Source: Arctopsyche grandis (taxonomy: Eukaryota; Arthropoda; Insecta; Trichoptera; Hydropsychidae). Taken from it: a stretch of 64,000 nucleotides of DNA. The notes below the pieces were generated by a model. The model was not told where the DNA came from. It was given only the letters and a program-made list of their open reading frames with translations, and did no database searches. The position numbers and the translations under genes are program-made. This document shows positions 45,561 through 59,200 of the stretch, piece after piece (position 1 is the stretch's first letter; every line of letters starts with the position of its first letter). The DNA is taken from contig NC_135357.1 of the NCBI RefSeq assembly GCF_051622035.1, positions 13,599,001 to 13,663,000 of the forward strand, given 5' to 3'.

Positions 45561-48056
45561 ATGTTTAAATGTTTAATTGCCAGTTTTTAAAAATCCCAAT
45601 TATTTGAAATTTTATCAAATTTATATGAAATTATTTTCAAAACTACTTACTTTTACATTTTTAACGAATAAAATAAAAATTAAAATGTAATATTCAATTG
45701 TTTTATTTTCTCGACTGCCGGTTTCTTTTATTCTTTTTTTTAAGTTTTCTATTTATTCTATTGATTTCCCGTTTTGCCTTTTGGAATGACAATAATCGAA
45801 TTGAAATAGTGATTTTGGTGATTAAATAAGATTTTCTGGCAATTTCAATATTTGAAACCATCTCAGTAATTAAGGCAGATATAATCAGCAAACCCTGACA
45901 GGAGACAATTGATTCGGGTTATACGTCATCGCGATCTTTCCAGAAGCTAAAGATATCCATTCTACATCCTAAGCATTTTTAAAATCAATTTATACTTCCT
46001 TTATCTTTGTACGTAGTAACAATAGATGAATTTGAATAAAGAATAGAATTATTTATGGTGAATCTTTTTAATTTTGATATTACATATCTACATTCGCTTT
46101 TACAACAATTATCTATTATATTTCTAGACAATTTGTGTAATTTGAAACTACATACACAGTTCGATGGCGTGATACAGGTCTATTATTTTCAACTACATAA
46201 CACTTCCCTCGTCTTATTAAATTGATTATCTTAATTTTTCTAGCTTCTTTTCTTATCGATACGTTTATCTAGTCCACTTTCGGGCTTTCTTCGGTCGTAA
46301 ATTCGTTAGAACGTATTCAAACGATATCAGACTTATACATAAGTGGATAAAATGTAGAATAATTTTGTATAGAAGTTTATTTTATATATAAATACAATGA
46401 ATAATTTATTAATCGTGATTGACAACTATATTGACCCATTGATTATAGAAACGTTCACCGATTTTTTTTTATAGAAAGAATTCTACAAAATATTACTTCG
46501 GAAAAATTTACATGTCAAAGTAGTGGAATTATCTCTTTCGGAAAGCAATTTATTTCAGATTATTTAAAATTCCGATCAAGCAATAAATTTTGAAGTCACC
46601 CACTTTTGTTTGACAGACAACGATAATTTTCTTTTGATTTATTGAAATGATAAAATAATGGACCCATAAAATTTGTTTGCATGCTTTTGAAAGTTTGATC
46701 AATATTGCATGCATCGTGTCATTTCAATAAACATACCTGGTTTTATTGCAAGTTTTATAGTTTTATTTACATACTTTGAATTGGAAACGTATTGATTTTT
46801 ATAAGAAATAATAAAAATATTTACTCGTTTTTTTTTAAATTATAGTATTATGGTGTGAATTAAAAAGATTAACGACCCAAGAACGCACACATGTAAAGAG
46901 GGATAGATCGTTTTACGATACTTGGCAATATAATAAAGTCTCAAAAAAAAGATCATAAGCAAAGATTGCAATTCACGAAAATACTGACGGGGTTTTTGAA
47001 AATAAAAAACACGACCGGGGTTAATAAATCACCGCAATTTTTGCCCTCCAACCCCTGTCGACTGTTCAACGCATTTCATTAACCGTACACAATTTATTAA
47101 TATAGCAATTAAATTATTATATAATACTTAAATCGACAATTGAGAGAGAAAAGTTGATTATTTGCCATGAAAAATTTTACTGCGTATTGAATTTATTTAT
47201 TTTTTATTTGCATATTTAAATTGAAAGAATATGTGTGCGAGTGATTTGAATAATATATGTATGTATAGTGATATATATGTATGTATAGTAATATATACGA
47301 CATTGCACACACGTATTTTTATAATATGTAGATATTCTTCGAATGCCTTTCAGATAATAGTATATATGTACATATGGTTTATTATATTTTGTTCAAAATT
47401 AGAACTGACCAATTAGGACAGAGTTAAATATAGCAATGCGAAAATCACCATACACAATATAAAAATACGAAATTCTCACACAAAGCTAAATTGTAGTTGG
47501 AAATTTGTTCTAAATTGGTTACAAGGAACAAAAATGCCGACCGATCTCAAAACACTGCAAAATTTGATATCGATTTCGAATAAGTATAATTTTATACGTA
47601 TTCAAATTTTCCCAGTTATTGTTCGAAAATTACGCCATTTCATATTCAACAGTTTTATATTACAGAATGGTCATTTTCTAAGTTGTATATATTTTTTGCT
47701 TTATTTACATATGCATATGTATACATACATATATACATAGGTACATATAAACGTATGGATGCTCACTATTATTACGTAGGGACTGAGAATATACACATGT
47801 ATGTACATAATATAATGTTGTGACACACTTAAAATTCATGAATTTATTTTATCTCTGATACACCTGCTGTTAGATACTAAGCTATTATATGTTCATATAT
47901 GTACATACATATGAATTGTCGTATTAAAAAAATATTACATTATTATAAAAACTTATCGTATTATTCTTTCTTTGATATTAATATTTAATAATTGACCGTA
48001 ATATTCTTTCTATAAATATGAAACTTGGACATTTACCCAATGGCCTGTATTTAAAT
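45561..48056. other. AT-rich intergenic DNA
   Basis: A diverged SINE-like piece lies at 45865-45965 and a copy of the TAACAATAGATGAA signature near 46012. Nothing else was recognised, and no frame has a supported product. Confidence 0.45.
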
Positions 48057-49181
48057 GGTCAGTTACTAATTTCCCTTTTGGGTCAGTAAATTAAACAAGC
48101 TGTCAATAATATGTATGTACATATGTACCTATGTATATATTAAAATGGCCAGTTAGTATTATAAATGGTCTGTATATTTATTGGAAAGGGTTAGTATTTA
48201 AATTGAATAGTCAGTAATTTAAAAGACGAATACTCATATGGAGAGTTCGATGATGTATCTCTAAGATAATCAGAAAACATGAAAACAGAAATCAAATCAC
48301 TGTACGAATTGAACATTCCTATAAAAATATATTGTTAGAAAGGGGCTTGAAGTTAAAACAATTGGATTCAAATATCTAATTATTTAACAGCTTTAACCCT
48401 CCCTCACCGAAGTGGGAGTGCCCCAATTTTTACGTTTTTCGTAATAACTATGTGGTTTTCAAAGCTATACACCCTATATTTCTTGTATTTAGAAAAGGGG
48501 TACATCGTAAAAAATACATTAATACATTTCTAAGTACATAAGTATGATTTAAAGGCGGTAGCGATAAGTCATGTTTTTTACTGTTCGCTTGCATGATGTT
48601 GCTCTTGTTGATCGATGAATCAATACGAGAGAAAGAGACAGCTATATTTTTTCGTCGCTAAGCTATTGTTTTCGTCGCTTTTGGCGCGTGGCTATTGAGT
48701 CGTGCAGTCGCCTGTTGGCCTTACCTACGTGCGTTTGCATTTCTTTATTTTTTAATATAAAAATATTCAAAAACATGCTATAGGACGAAAAAAAATGTAT
48801 GTTGATGTATAAAATGATTAATAAGATATATATTGAACCCATTTGTATTGAGAAAAGCTGTATTTTGATTTTAAAATACGGGGGTCTTACTCGACCCCGG
48901 TTCGGGACAATCGTTTGATCTCGACGCTCCGTCCTTCAAAGGTTAAAAAAACATGTACGGAAATACCAAAATTAGTCTTGATCAAGTAAAGCGGTGGTGT
49001 TTGGACAATACCGAGATAACAGAATCAGAGAATTCAGCATATGTCAATTCAGAGAATTCAGCATATGGTGTCTCACAATGTAAAATATTGTTTTTAATTG
49101 CTGCATAATTTTTGTTACTGACCACTTTTACAGATTTAGAAAAAAATTAGTTACTGACCCTTTTTTATTTAGTAACCGACC
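48057..49181. mobile_element. Inverted-repeat element, ~1.1 kb, with a nested TTAA element
   Basis: The left end GGTCAGTTACTAATTTCCC and the right end, inverted, GGTCGGTTACTAAATAAAA match and continue to a shared GGGTCAGTAA word, giving about 35 bases of terminal inverted repeat. The boundaries are approximate. No transposase frame is present. Confidence 0.5.
48397..48942. mobile_element. Candidate piggyBac-like element, 546 bp, between TTAA sites
   Basis: TTAA flanks both ends (48393-48396, 48943-48946). It starts CCCTCCCTCACCG and ends TCCGTCCTTCAAAGG; the terminal inverted match is weak. Internally it is less AT-rich and has GAGAGAAAGAGACAG, similar to the piggyBac remnant at 16874. The call rests mainly on TTAA and the CCCT start. 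Confidence 0.4.
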
Positions 49182-49224
49182 AAAAAATATGTCTTAACGA
49201 ATAATACATACATATAACATTTAG

Positions 49225-49650
49225 TTCATATATTTTATAATTATTACAAATACATTTAAAAAAAATAATAACAAATTAATGACCACTGTGACCCGACAGG
49301 TAACCCCAATGCGTCACATCAGTCTTACAAAAAAAAAAAACAACAACAAATAATAAATAAATCTCATTCAAATAGACTCGTGTTGAATCTCATGAAACTG
49401 AACGGTTTATCATCATGACAAATAAACATATCCATATGCTCCACTATCGCGTTGAAACGATGTAATTTGGACGTTACTCGTAACTGAAAATTTAAGCTTC
49501 AATAAAATCGAAGGGTTGTCAGTACCTACCATTATATTCCAAAGAAGTATTTGGAAATGGCAACAATCCTTCTCGAAGAAAGCGAGTTGAAACCTAAGAT
49601 ACCCTGTAAATAAAGTGAAAAGCTGTGGGAAATATGTATATATATATATT
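49225..49650 (-). mobile_element. Jockey/CR1-like retrotransposon 3' end
   Basis: It matches 11060-11540 closely in order (TGACCCGACAGGTAACCCC, GTGTTGAATCTCATGAAACT, CCAAAGAAGTATTTGGAAAT). On the minus strand these are the end of the reverse transcriptase and the 3' tail. It is frame-broken. Confidence 0.7.
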
Positions 49651-49881
49651 TTATGTATGTATGTATGTACACACAGTTTTTTTAAATAAAATAACACGTC
49701 ATTGTATTAATCCAAAAAAACAAAGTGGAAGTTGATGCGTCAATTGAATTGATACGGTGCGTTTTTGGAATTGATTTTTATATTTTTTGGTAAAAACGTA
49801 ACGTTCTTGATAAAAATGAACTATAGAAAAACGAGGAAAAGAAGACAAAATCGAATGAATACACTTGGGTGGGATTATGAC

Positions 49882-49887
<6 letters not shown>

Positions 49888-49972
<85 letters not shown>
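49888..49972. repeat. (TA)n microsatellite
   Basis: About 42 TA units. Confidence 0.95.
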
Positions 49973-49978
<6 letters not shown>

Positions 49979-50949
49979 GTGAATGCGACAGAACGAGTGA
50001 AGTCTTCGAATGGGGTCAAAAATGATGCAACGAAGGTAATAAGTTGTTGATACATGAAAAAAGGTAAAAGTGTGAATGAAGACAATTCAAGAAACGATTT
50101 TTAAAGAAATTTCATTCATCAGTGGATGATGAGATGTTGAAAATGGTGATAATAACTACTCATATCGATATACTATACAAAGAATATTCAACCCACATGA
50201 GTATATTATAGCTTTATATGAACACTTTAAATTGATCAATTTTTTGTCGCATGACAAATAAAATATTGTATTTTATGCGGAGGTATGTACACAATGTGAA
50301 AATTGTATATCCATCTATGTATATACTATACTATAAGCATTTTTTTTAAATAAAAGAAAAAAATTAAACACACGCATACGTAAACGCCGCGTATATTCAT
50401 AATTGAGTCTCGACGAATTTTCACGTAAGAAAAGTTCAAGAAAATCGTATGTAAAAATTAGCATTTGTTGCCGTCATCAAATTGTAAAAATGGATCAATA
50501 ATTTTCCTTACAACCTCATTTGTTCCAACAATTTCCCTAAAAGCATGCTTGTGATTTTTCGGGGATCGACAACTGTTTTGTTTTTATTTTTATATTTTTT
50601 TTTATAAATTGAACACACCGAAGTAGATATTTTTAGGTGTTTGTTCGTCCATTGCTGTACGAAATTTTGAAATTCATGTACTCCAACTTAGAACGAAGAC
50701 GGTTTTTAGATGGTTTATCGCTTAAAAGGATTGACGCAACAAATAACGTCAATTACAAACTTATTTATAGTTTAGAAGCTTTATCTATCTTTAAGGAGCA
50801 CACTTTTTCTAGCTTCTGTCTTCCGCGAAATTCGTTTGTTAGTACCTAATGATTTGAAATCACAGATGTAAAGGATGGTTTTTTAAAGATATTTTTTTTG
50901 AATTGGCAACACTTTTTTTAACGACAGCCAATTTGAAAGTGGACAGCTG

Positions 50950-51330
50950 ATTTGTGCTTAATTTTTTTTTGCAATTTTTCCATGAACAGACTTCGGAATA
51001 GACGCTAGAATAACGCTTGCGAATTCTGCAAATTTATTTCGAAAATCGTGATTCGGTTCGCAACTTACCATGCATCTCGTTCATTTTACGGTCATGAATT
51101 GGCCTCCAAGGTCTGATTGAACACCTTTGGATTATTTTCTGTCGGGATATGTGAAGTCGCTATTTTACGCCGATAAACCAGAGACGATGGACGATTTGGA
51201 AGCCTTCGCCGCGTTATTGCCGATATATGGCCCCAGCTGCTCGAAAAGTGGTCGAAAATTGGAATTTCAGATGTTTTATTCACCAAAGCCTCCATATGCT
51301 CAATATCATATTTAAACACTAATGACAAGT
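50950..51330 (+). pseudogene. IS630-Tc1-mariner superfamily transposase C-terminal fragment
   Basis: One frame gives DYFLSGYVKSLFYADKPET followed by DDLEAFAALL; another frame continues VVENWNFRCFIHQ and ends NIIFKH. Together they correspond to the end of DDE transposases with the PLDFFLWGYVKSLVY-type block. The frame switch near 51220 shows it is dead. The N-terminal and catalytic parts are missing. Confidence 0.7.
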
Positions 51331-53207
51331 GTGATATTTTTTTTACATAAAGTCAATGTAATTGCTTTTATGTAAAAAGTTTCGTTGCTTAATTACTAGA
51401 CGGTACAAACTACATATTTGTAAAAAACGAATTCATTAATCAAAATGATGTTTTTTACTTTATTTTGCTTTTACATTATAGGGTGTGTTTTATTAAATCT
51501 TACAGAAATCTAGACATGGATGCGGACCGAAAATTTAAAGCAACAGGAATGCTTTTGTTTTGTTTTGAAAATTTGTAGCCAAACTCTCAAAACAAGAACT
51601 CCAATATGGAAGTATTTTTTGCGTGAAGCATCGGTTTGCAAAGTTTGCAAAATGCAATTGAACGCTTTTGAAATATGAAAATATGCAATTGAACTGTTTT
51701 TTTACTTTATCTATGTACGTAGTAACAATAGATGAATAGCACCGCAATCCCGGTGCTAAAGTAACCTTCCGGGATTGGAAGTACTATTCAGTACCATGGC
51801 CATTACCCTGATTTTTATGTGTTTTATTTCATTTTAAAGTTCTATACCTCTACAAAAAGAAGCCTTTGTAATGTTAAGCGAAAAATTTCAGTAAGTAAAA
51901 CTCTGTTCATGTATTAATAAAAAATCATTACTAATTGTAATGCAGATTTTTTTTCAACTGATAGCTTGAAACAGTGTAAAATATTTGGTCCTCCAGTTCG
52001 ATGGTTAAGCGCGTGTCTCGAGGTCAATTTTTGGAAACCCATGCCCCCTACGCTACTACACTAGGCAATCAATCACGGCCAGGGGTGGTTATTTTGAGTA
52101 ACAAAAGGGTAGAAACTGACCAGTGACGTCACGAGACCCCTGACCCTTAGCACGTGAGCCGAAGCGCGCCACCAATTAATAAAATCAGCCTCACACCAGC
52201 CACTTTCGAGCTCAAGAACACGTTCAAGTACTTCGCATTTTAAGCGTATGATATGAATATATATCTAGGCAGGATAATATGGTTCATCAATCTAATATTA
52301 AATGTCGGAATTATGTATTTCAAACTTGTTAACGTCAATCAAGAGCATTTCATTGTGAAGACAAAACGGTTCGATTTAGTTGTCATGTAAACGGGCTATC
52401 GTGCGTCAAATAATGCTTATGACACGTCGAAATACACAGATTGTTGAAATGTGTTCAGATTAGTTTTAATCGTAACCACTATTGTTTGGAGTTGTTCAAA
52501 TGACGAATTTTCGTTGATTGTTTATACCACCATATGGCACAATGAGCGATATCTAAAATACGGAACAGCTGCAAGCATTCATATGAATGATTAAAAGTAA
52601 TCTAGATATAATTTGGCATATTCTCAAAATTGATGTGTATTAATTATTTTTAGAAACACATATGTATACCTTAATGTTTATATGTAAATATATCGAAAAA
52701 AATAGTAATACCATAAAAATATCATTAAAGCTATTTTATATTTATACACATACATACATACATATACGTACATATATATGTTTGTATTTTTGTATTTGTA
52801 CATACTAATATGCTACATACTCCTGACAAATTGCGTGTTTTTTATTCCTTTTTTTGTTATATGAAGTTGATTAAAGTTGATCATTTTTTTTCAGAAAGGC
52901 TCATATATAATATGCAATATTAAAAAAAATAATACAAAAAAAAATTAAAAAGTTTATTTTTTAGGTCACCTAAGACGATTGCGTGATTCACCCTGACAGG
53001 TGAAGCTTACAATTATGAGATCTTTCAAATGATATAAAATTTTTGTTAAAAAATTTCCTACTGCACGTGTTCAATCGATGAATATCAATCTTTTCGTATC
53101 ACTGTCTTATTAAATCTTTGTCATTCATTAAAATGTTTGGTTATCTCCTTTATCTAACAATATATACTCGTCATAGATCAATCATTCTTTTATCATTTTT
53201 ATTGTAG
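51331..53207. other. AT-rich region upstream of the multi-module gene
   Basis: It contains the TACGTAGTAACAATAGATGA signature at 51713 and a less AT-rich stretch at 51990-52200 that may be a tRNA-derived or other short repeat (TTCGATGGTTAAGCGCGTGT). No gene was supported. Confidence 0.4.
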
Positions 53208-53212
53208 TCAGT
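53208..53212 (+). promoter_or_regulatory. Arthropod initiator TCAGT, possible start of the multi-module gene
   Basis: TCAGT lies 81 bases before the ATG at 53293, a sensible leader length, with no intervening ATG in frame. It is the only such motif close by. No TATA box at the expected distance. Confidence 0.35.
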
Positions 53213-53292
53213 GATTTAGTGTCGGTTCAACAGCATTATAGAGCGCTTGTGAGATAATAATAATCAATAAAAATACCATCTTTCGCTTAAGC

Positions 53293-56200
53293 ATGGATAA
53301 AATAACTAATTCGTTAGTGTTATTAGTGTTGATTGCTGCGGAAATCTCTGCAACAATTTCAGGCAAGACTTTGTACATTTTTTTTAAATTTTTTGTTTAT
53401 TTGTAATATAAAAAAAATGGGTTACATAGTACATAATATTTTACAGGATATAATGTTTATTCCATAGTTGCACATGTATTCCTTATCAGATAAGAGTAGC
53501 ACTTGTGCCTGATAAGGGAGCTACGATTCTATTATAAATTATTAAAATCTATTATAATATTTTTTTGTATAAAAATTACACTAAAATTTTTCAGTGTAAG
53601 TTTTTTTTGAAAAATTGTTTAATTTTTTTTACTTGTTCTGTTTGGTTAACAATACAGCGCAATTCAGAGGGGAGATCATTATAGTTATTTATGGCTTGGA
53701 AAATATAATGGTTTTGCATTTGTGTTGTTTTAAAATTTGGTGTGATAAATTGGTTTCCATTTCTCATCAGTTTATAAAATTCTTGATATTCTCTGTTATT
53801 TTTTTCTTTACACATTTTTATAATGGAAGCTTGCTTAAATATATCATTGATATTTGGTACTGGAAATAGTTTAAAAAGCGATTTTGTCGAGAAAGTAGAG
53901 TTTTTTTAAGTATTACTTTTATAATATTTTTTTGCGAAACGTTTACTGAACATATATGTAATATTCATACGTATATTTTATTCACAAATCGTTGGGGCTG
54001 GTAACCAATTAATCATCATTAGATAACAAAGCAATTTAAAATATCAAAAGTTAAATACATTTAATATGATGGAAATGTTACAATATATTGTAACATATGT
54101 TCATATACATATACATAGATGTAGCTTTACTTAATAACGCTGATCAACAAAAAAAATAAGTTTTATCCACACTACGAATACGAATATGGTTCACTTTTGT
54201 TTATAAGATAAATCATTTATAGATTAAAAATACTGAGATTGAAAATCAATCCTCATAAAGGCGGTGAAATTAAAAATTTCTAAATAACGCATAATAGCAC
54301 GGAAAAAGTGTAAATAACCTATGTATTATTGAAGTAAAAATATATATGAGAGATAATGAGAACCCATAATGCAAATTTTGGAATTTGAATGAACCCATAA
54401 TGTAATTTTTTATAGATAAAATTATCTATAAAAAATGTATCAATACTTTTTTTCCTGAGCCACTGCTTCTGAGATATAAAGATTCAAGAAGTTGTAATTG
54501 TCATAATATGTACACGTACAACTTTTTGAATCGTTGTACCTCAGAAACGGTGGCTCTTAGGAAAAAAAGTATTGATACATTTTTTATAGCTAATTTTATG
54601 ACCTACAATTTTTGTTTTAAGTAATTTTATGATAAAACTTACCGTTTTGCTGAAAATCGTGAAAAATCCATATTTTTGACCTTTGACTTCAAGTAAATTT
54701 TTTTCCAAGTATCAGAACGATGAGAAGTTTTAAAATGTCATTTATAATTATGTTCTGAACAATTTTACTCAATTTCAGCTTGTTATAAATGTATGTATCT
54801 TCATTTTTGGGCCTAATTTGACCGGACTATTATATTAGGTCTTTTTATTCAACAAAAAGGAAATTCATAAATAATAATGGTGTTTTTTTGCTTCTGTTTA
54901 TCATTAAAATACTGATTGTTTTAAATTTAAATTTAAATCTTCGCTTAATAGCATTTTTTCAAAAAAAAAAAAACTCAGTTGTTTTGGTAGTTGAAATTTT
55001 AATTTATATATTTATTACAGGTTCATTAGAAAGTAATTCACATAAACAAGGTATTGATGCTACTTCTTGTATAGATGGACATTGCTCTTGTCCTAGTGGA
55101 CAACAACTATATCATGACATTTGCATGGATGGTATGTAGATATTATGCATTATTTACAAAAATATACATATATATTTTCAAAGTTTTCAATAAACAAATA
55201 TTAAATTTGCGAAGTTTGAGACGAGCTATGTTTAGTATGCGTTTGTGCATTACACGTGAAATAATAAAAAATGGGCAACACTAATGAATGGTCATGCCAA
55301 AACCTTTTTTCTTTACAAAAATCCATTAATATTCCAGTGCTTATTATTTGTTCACCTCGGAGTTTTGTAATTGTATGTAGTTTAGCCCTTTCGTGTTGCC
55401 CGTCTTTCAGTATGTGTGCGAGACGTCACGCAATTTTATTTAAGATATCTAAACATGAAAAATATTCGTTATAAATATACCTACAGTGCAAAATAAAAAT
55501 GAGGCATTTAAAAATGGTATAAAATAATTTGACTAATTATATAAATATATCATTATTATTCAAACAAGCCTTTGAAATTATTTATTACGATGAACTACTT
55601 TGAAATTTGAGTTTCTTTGTTTAATTCTATGTATGTACATACACATACATATTTATGTATGAATGTACACATTTACATTCAATGCGTTTTCTACTTTTTA
55701 TATTTGAAATGCTTTTAAATATAATAGAAACGACATTTAGACGTGTGGTTTATTCCAAAAATATTCAATACCCATTAGCATTATTAATTAATGTCGTAAC
55801 TTATAATTCGATATCTTATCTGGGAATTTTAAATATACATATTAGACGACTATTTATTGAATCGAATTATTTCAATCGTTGAACAAAATGCACTTGATGG
55901 AAAAAGCGTTTTCCAAATATCATACTATTAAATAGTATTTTTCAAAATTTATGCACATTATTACAATTGTGTCAATAATTTTTATTTTTATTTCAGCATC
56001 ACCGTATTTATTTTCTCCGTGTGAAATCGACATTCAATGTGAACGGCTATCGGGGTATCATTTTTGTGACAATGTGACAAGTAAATCGACAGTTTAATTT
56101 TAATTTTTTAAACATAATGCTTCATAATACTGATTATAGTATAGTATTCATAATGAGGAAGTCATTCTACTACATATGTATAGATAATTTCGTTTGTTAA

Positions 56201-59200
56201 AGAAACGTGCAAGTGTAAAGAAGGATATCGGTATTTGAATGGACGATGTTGGCCAAAGGCTGAATATGGCGAGCCTTGTATCACCAAGGAACAATGCTTT
56301 CATCCTCTGCAAACATTTTCAATGGATTGCATCGATGGCACCTGTCAATGTGCGAAAGACCACTACACTAGACAGAAAGGAGAGTGTCGAAAAATAGCAA
56401 GCAGTAAGTAACTTATTTACATACATACATATCTTTTAGTCAAAGCCGTCATTGGACTAGTCCCCTAAAATTTTAAAATATCAACAATTCAATTACAATA
56501 AATTCAAATCGTTGTCCATATTGATATTGTACACTCGGATTAGCGAAGTTCATAAATCGGATTCGGCCTAAACCTGAGGTAGTGGATTGTTACGGTATGG
56601 TCCACCGCGTCGTTCGCTTGCACGGACTTGCCGTCTTAATTCTGTTCCCTTCGTGGTGCTGGCGCAAATCATTACGTATGGGCGTGCCGTCAAAGACAAA
56701 ACAATTTTTAATTTACTCGTCTCTTCAAGCATTTATGGAAGTTTCACTAAGAATATCCTGATTTGTGTCTATCATTAAATTATTCTAAACTATTTCGTGT
56801 GCTAAAATACGTACACACATTTACACAGAACTTTTTGAGTACAAATACGGCAAGGGACTCGGCTTGCGAAACGATTCCCTCAGAACAAATCAGTGCGGAA
56901 ACAAATCAAATCATTTATACGATTAAGTTTTAAAGACAAACAAGATGTTTATCAATAAAAGTAGGCTACTTAGGATATTTCTGTTAGCACAAAAATCAAA
57001 TATTATATTCATTATTTCAAGACAGACTATTATAATTCAAAAATTAAAATATTTTTTTCCCATACCTTTTCCCCTGTTTTAAAAGTCACGATACGCCACT
57101 GATTGCAGTGGAACAATTTATTTGCATAGATTAAAAGTGTATGTATGGCCATCAGCTATTTGAATATTAAAATGTTATTGATTTTATTATTTTTTTTCCA
57201 GAAAAAGACGACACTTGTGTGTTAAACAGCGACTGTAAAATCGAGGGTGCACCCAATGCTATATGCAACAATGTTACGATGTTGTGTACAGTAGACTCAA
57301 GAGTAACATTTGACCCTAAAATGTCAGAAATCAACAATTCGAATGTCAAATCTGACAAAAATGTGAAAAAAGTGTTTTTGGGTGCTTCGTGTACAAATAA
57401 TGACGACTGTGCGAAAGAACATGGTGCAGCAGAATGTTCCCTTCAAAAACATTGCATATGTAAAATTGGATACTATCCTAATAAAGACAACACCTTGTGC
57501 TCTGCAGGTATTATATTAATTTTGAAAATATGTAAATTTATAATATAAATTTCCGATAAGTCGTCATTGGAAACCATAATGACTTTCATTGGATAATGAA
57601 CATTTAATTCTGATTATGTACTGATTCATTTTTCTGCTTGAAGGTAATCTTTATTATATAACACTCCTGCTTCATTCCATACGTATTTAGTTGAATTGTG
57701 TAGCATTTCATATTATTTTTACTTTATCTATGTACGTGGTAACAGTATTCGAACTCGAGATTTTTGCTGATTCGAACTCCAAATGACTGATTACGTTTTC
57801 ATGATCTAGAAAAAATGTGTGAGTGTGCCTGTGTGTCTGTGTGTCAGTGTATTTTGGGGATTTTATGAACACCGTTAGTCCTATCGAACTGAAACTTAGT
57901 ATCAGTCACTAAAATTCTTATCGATACGACGTAATTTTTTTTTTTAATTTTTAAGTTGACCGGAAATGGTACCTCCCCTTATAGGTGTCCTCTTTTTTTT
58001 AAGTTATTGAATTTAATTATCTCCCACACCGCTAACCAAATCAGACTGAAATCTTTTTACATTAAATAGAAATAATAAATTTCATACCCTAATATTTTAC
58101 CTCAGCCGGAAGTAGTACTTTTACTCTAAATAATCAAGGTTTTTGATGTTTTCCCAGGAATCTTTTGGTTTATTGAGCTGAAATTTCATATCTAGAAGTT
58201 TAAGCTTAATACCAAGTTAAATAAAAAATTTGGTGAGCACCCGTCAACCGGAAGTGGCAGTTTACTCGTGTTCGATTTTTCTTCCACTAATTTTATTAGG
58301 CCCCTTATAAACGAGTGCTCTTCAAAAAAAAGTATAATCCTTGCATTAATGCAATGAAAATTAAAAAAAAAACATAAAATTTTATAATGGATTTCTTCCT
58401 CTTAGAAAAATCAAAAATGTTGTGACCACACGATCTCTTCCATACCCCTGAACGTGTCAACTTGAAAATTTATATTTGTATCCTTTATGCACTAATTTAG
58501 AGTTCATAAGGTTTTGGCTAGAATGCGTAAACCAGAAGTAGTAATTTTTTTTAAAACAACATTCCATTATTTTATTTTGACCTTTTAAATTATTTTTATC
58601 TTCTTTATATTTGATGTGTATAATGTTTATAGTTATTCTAAGTAATAAAAACCGGAAGCAGAACTTTTTTCTTGTACAAGTTTCCATATATTTGTGCTCA
58701 ATTGTATCGAAAATGCTATCATAGCTATTAGTATTTCATAATATGTGAATGTGTCTGTACGGTTCAATATCGAATTTTGTTTTGTAACCTTCTTATATTG
58801 TAGTGACCTTCGTTTGTGACCTTCTTATATAACTGGAAGTAGAACTTTTGTCTTGTGTAAGATTTCTTACATTTGCGCTCAATTTTTATCGAAAATGATC
58901 TAATAGCCTGTATGTGTGAACGTATTTGTATGTTTCGTTATCGAATTTTGTTTTTTATCCTACTTATATTCCTCAAATATAATACACAAATAAAGTCGTG
59001 GATTGGTCACTTCCGAATTATTTAATATGGGTTTGATATCATATATAATATATAAACAAACTTTATGTTTCAGAGCTTGGCCAAATTGTTCCATCTGATG
59101 GAAAAACTGTATGTGAGGGCAGATTGGCAATTATAGTCGACGGTGTCTGCGATTGTCCCAATGGATTCTTTTACGAAACCGATGCTAATAGGAATTGCAA

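Noticed and set aside
56587-56778. 63-codon frame in an intron of the multi-module gene
   Set aside because: It does not carry cysteine modules, and skipping it keeps the phase-1 pattern. It looks like transposon-derived sequence.
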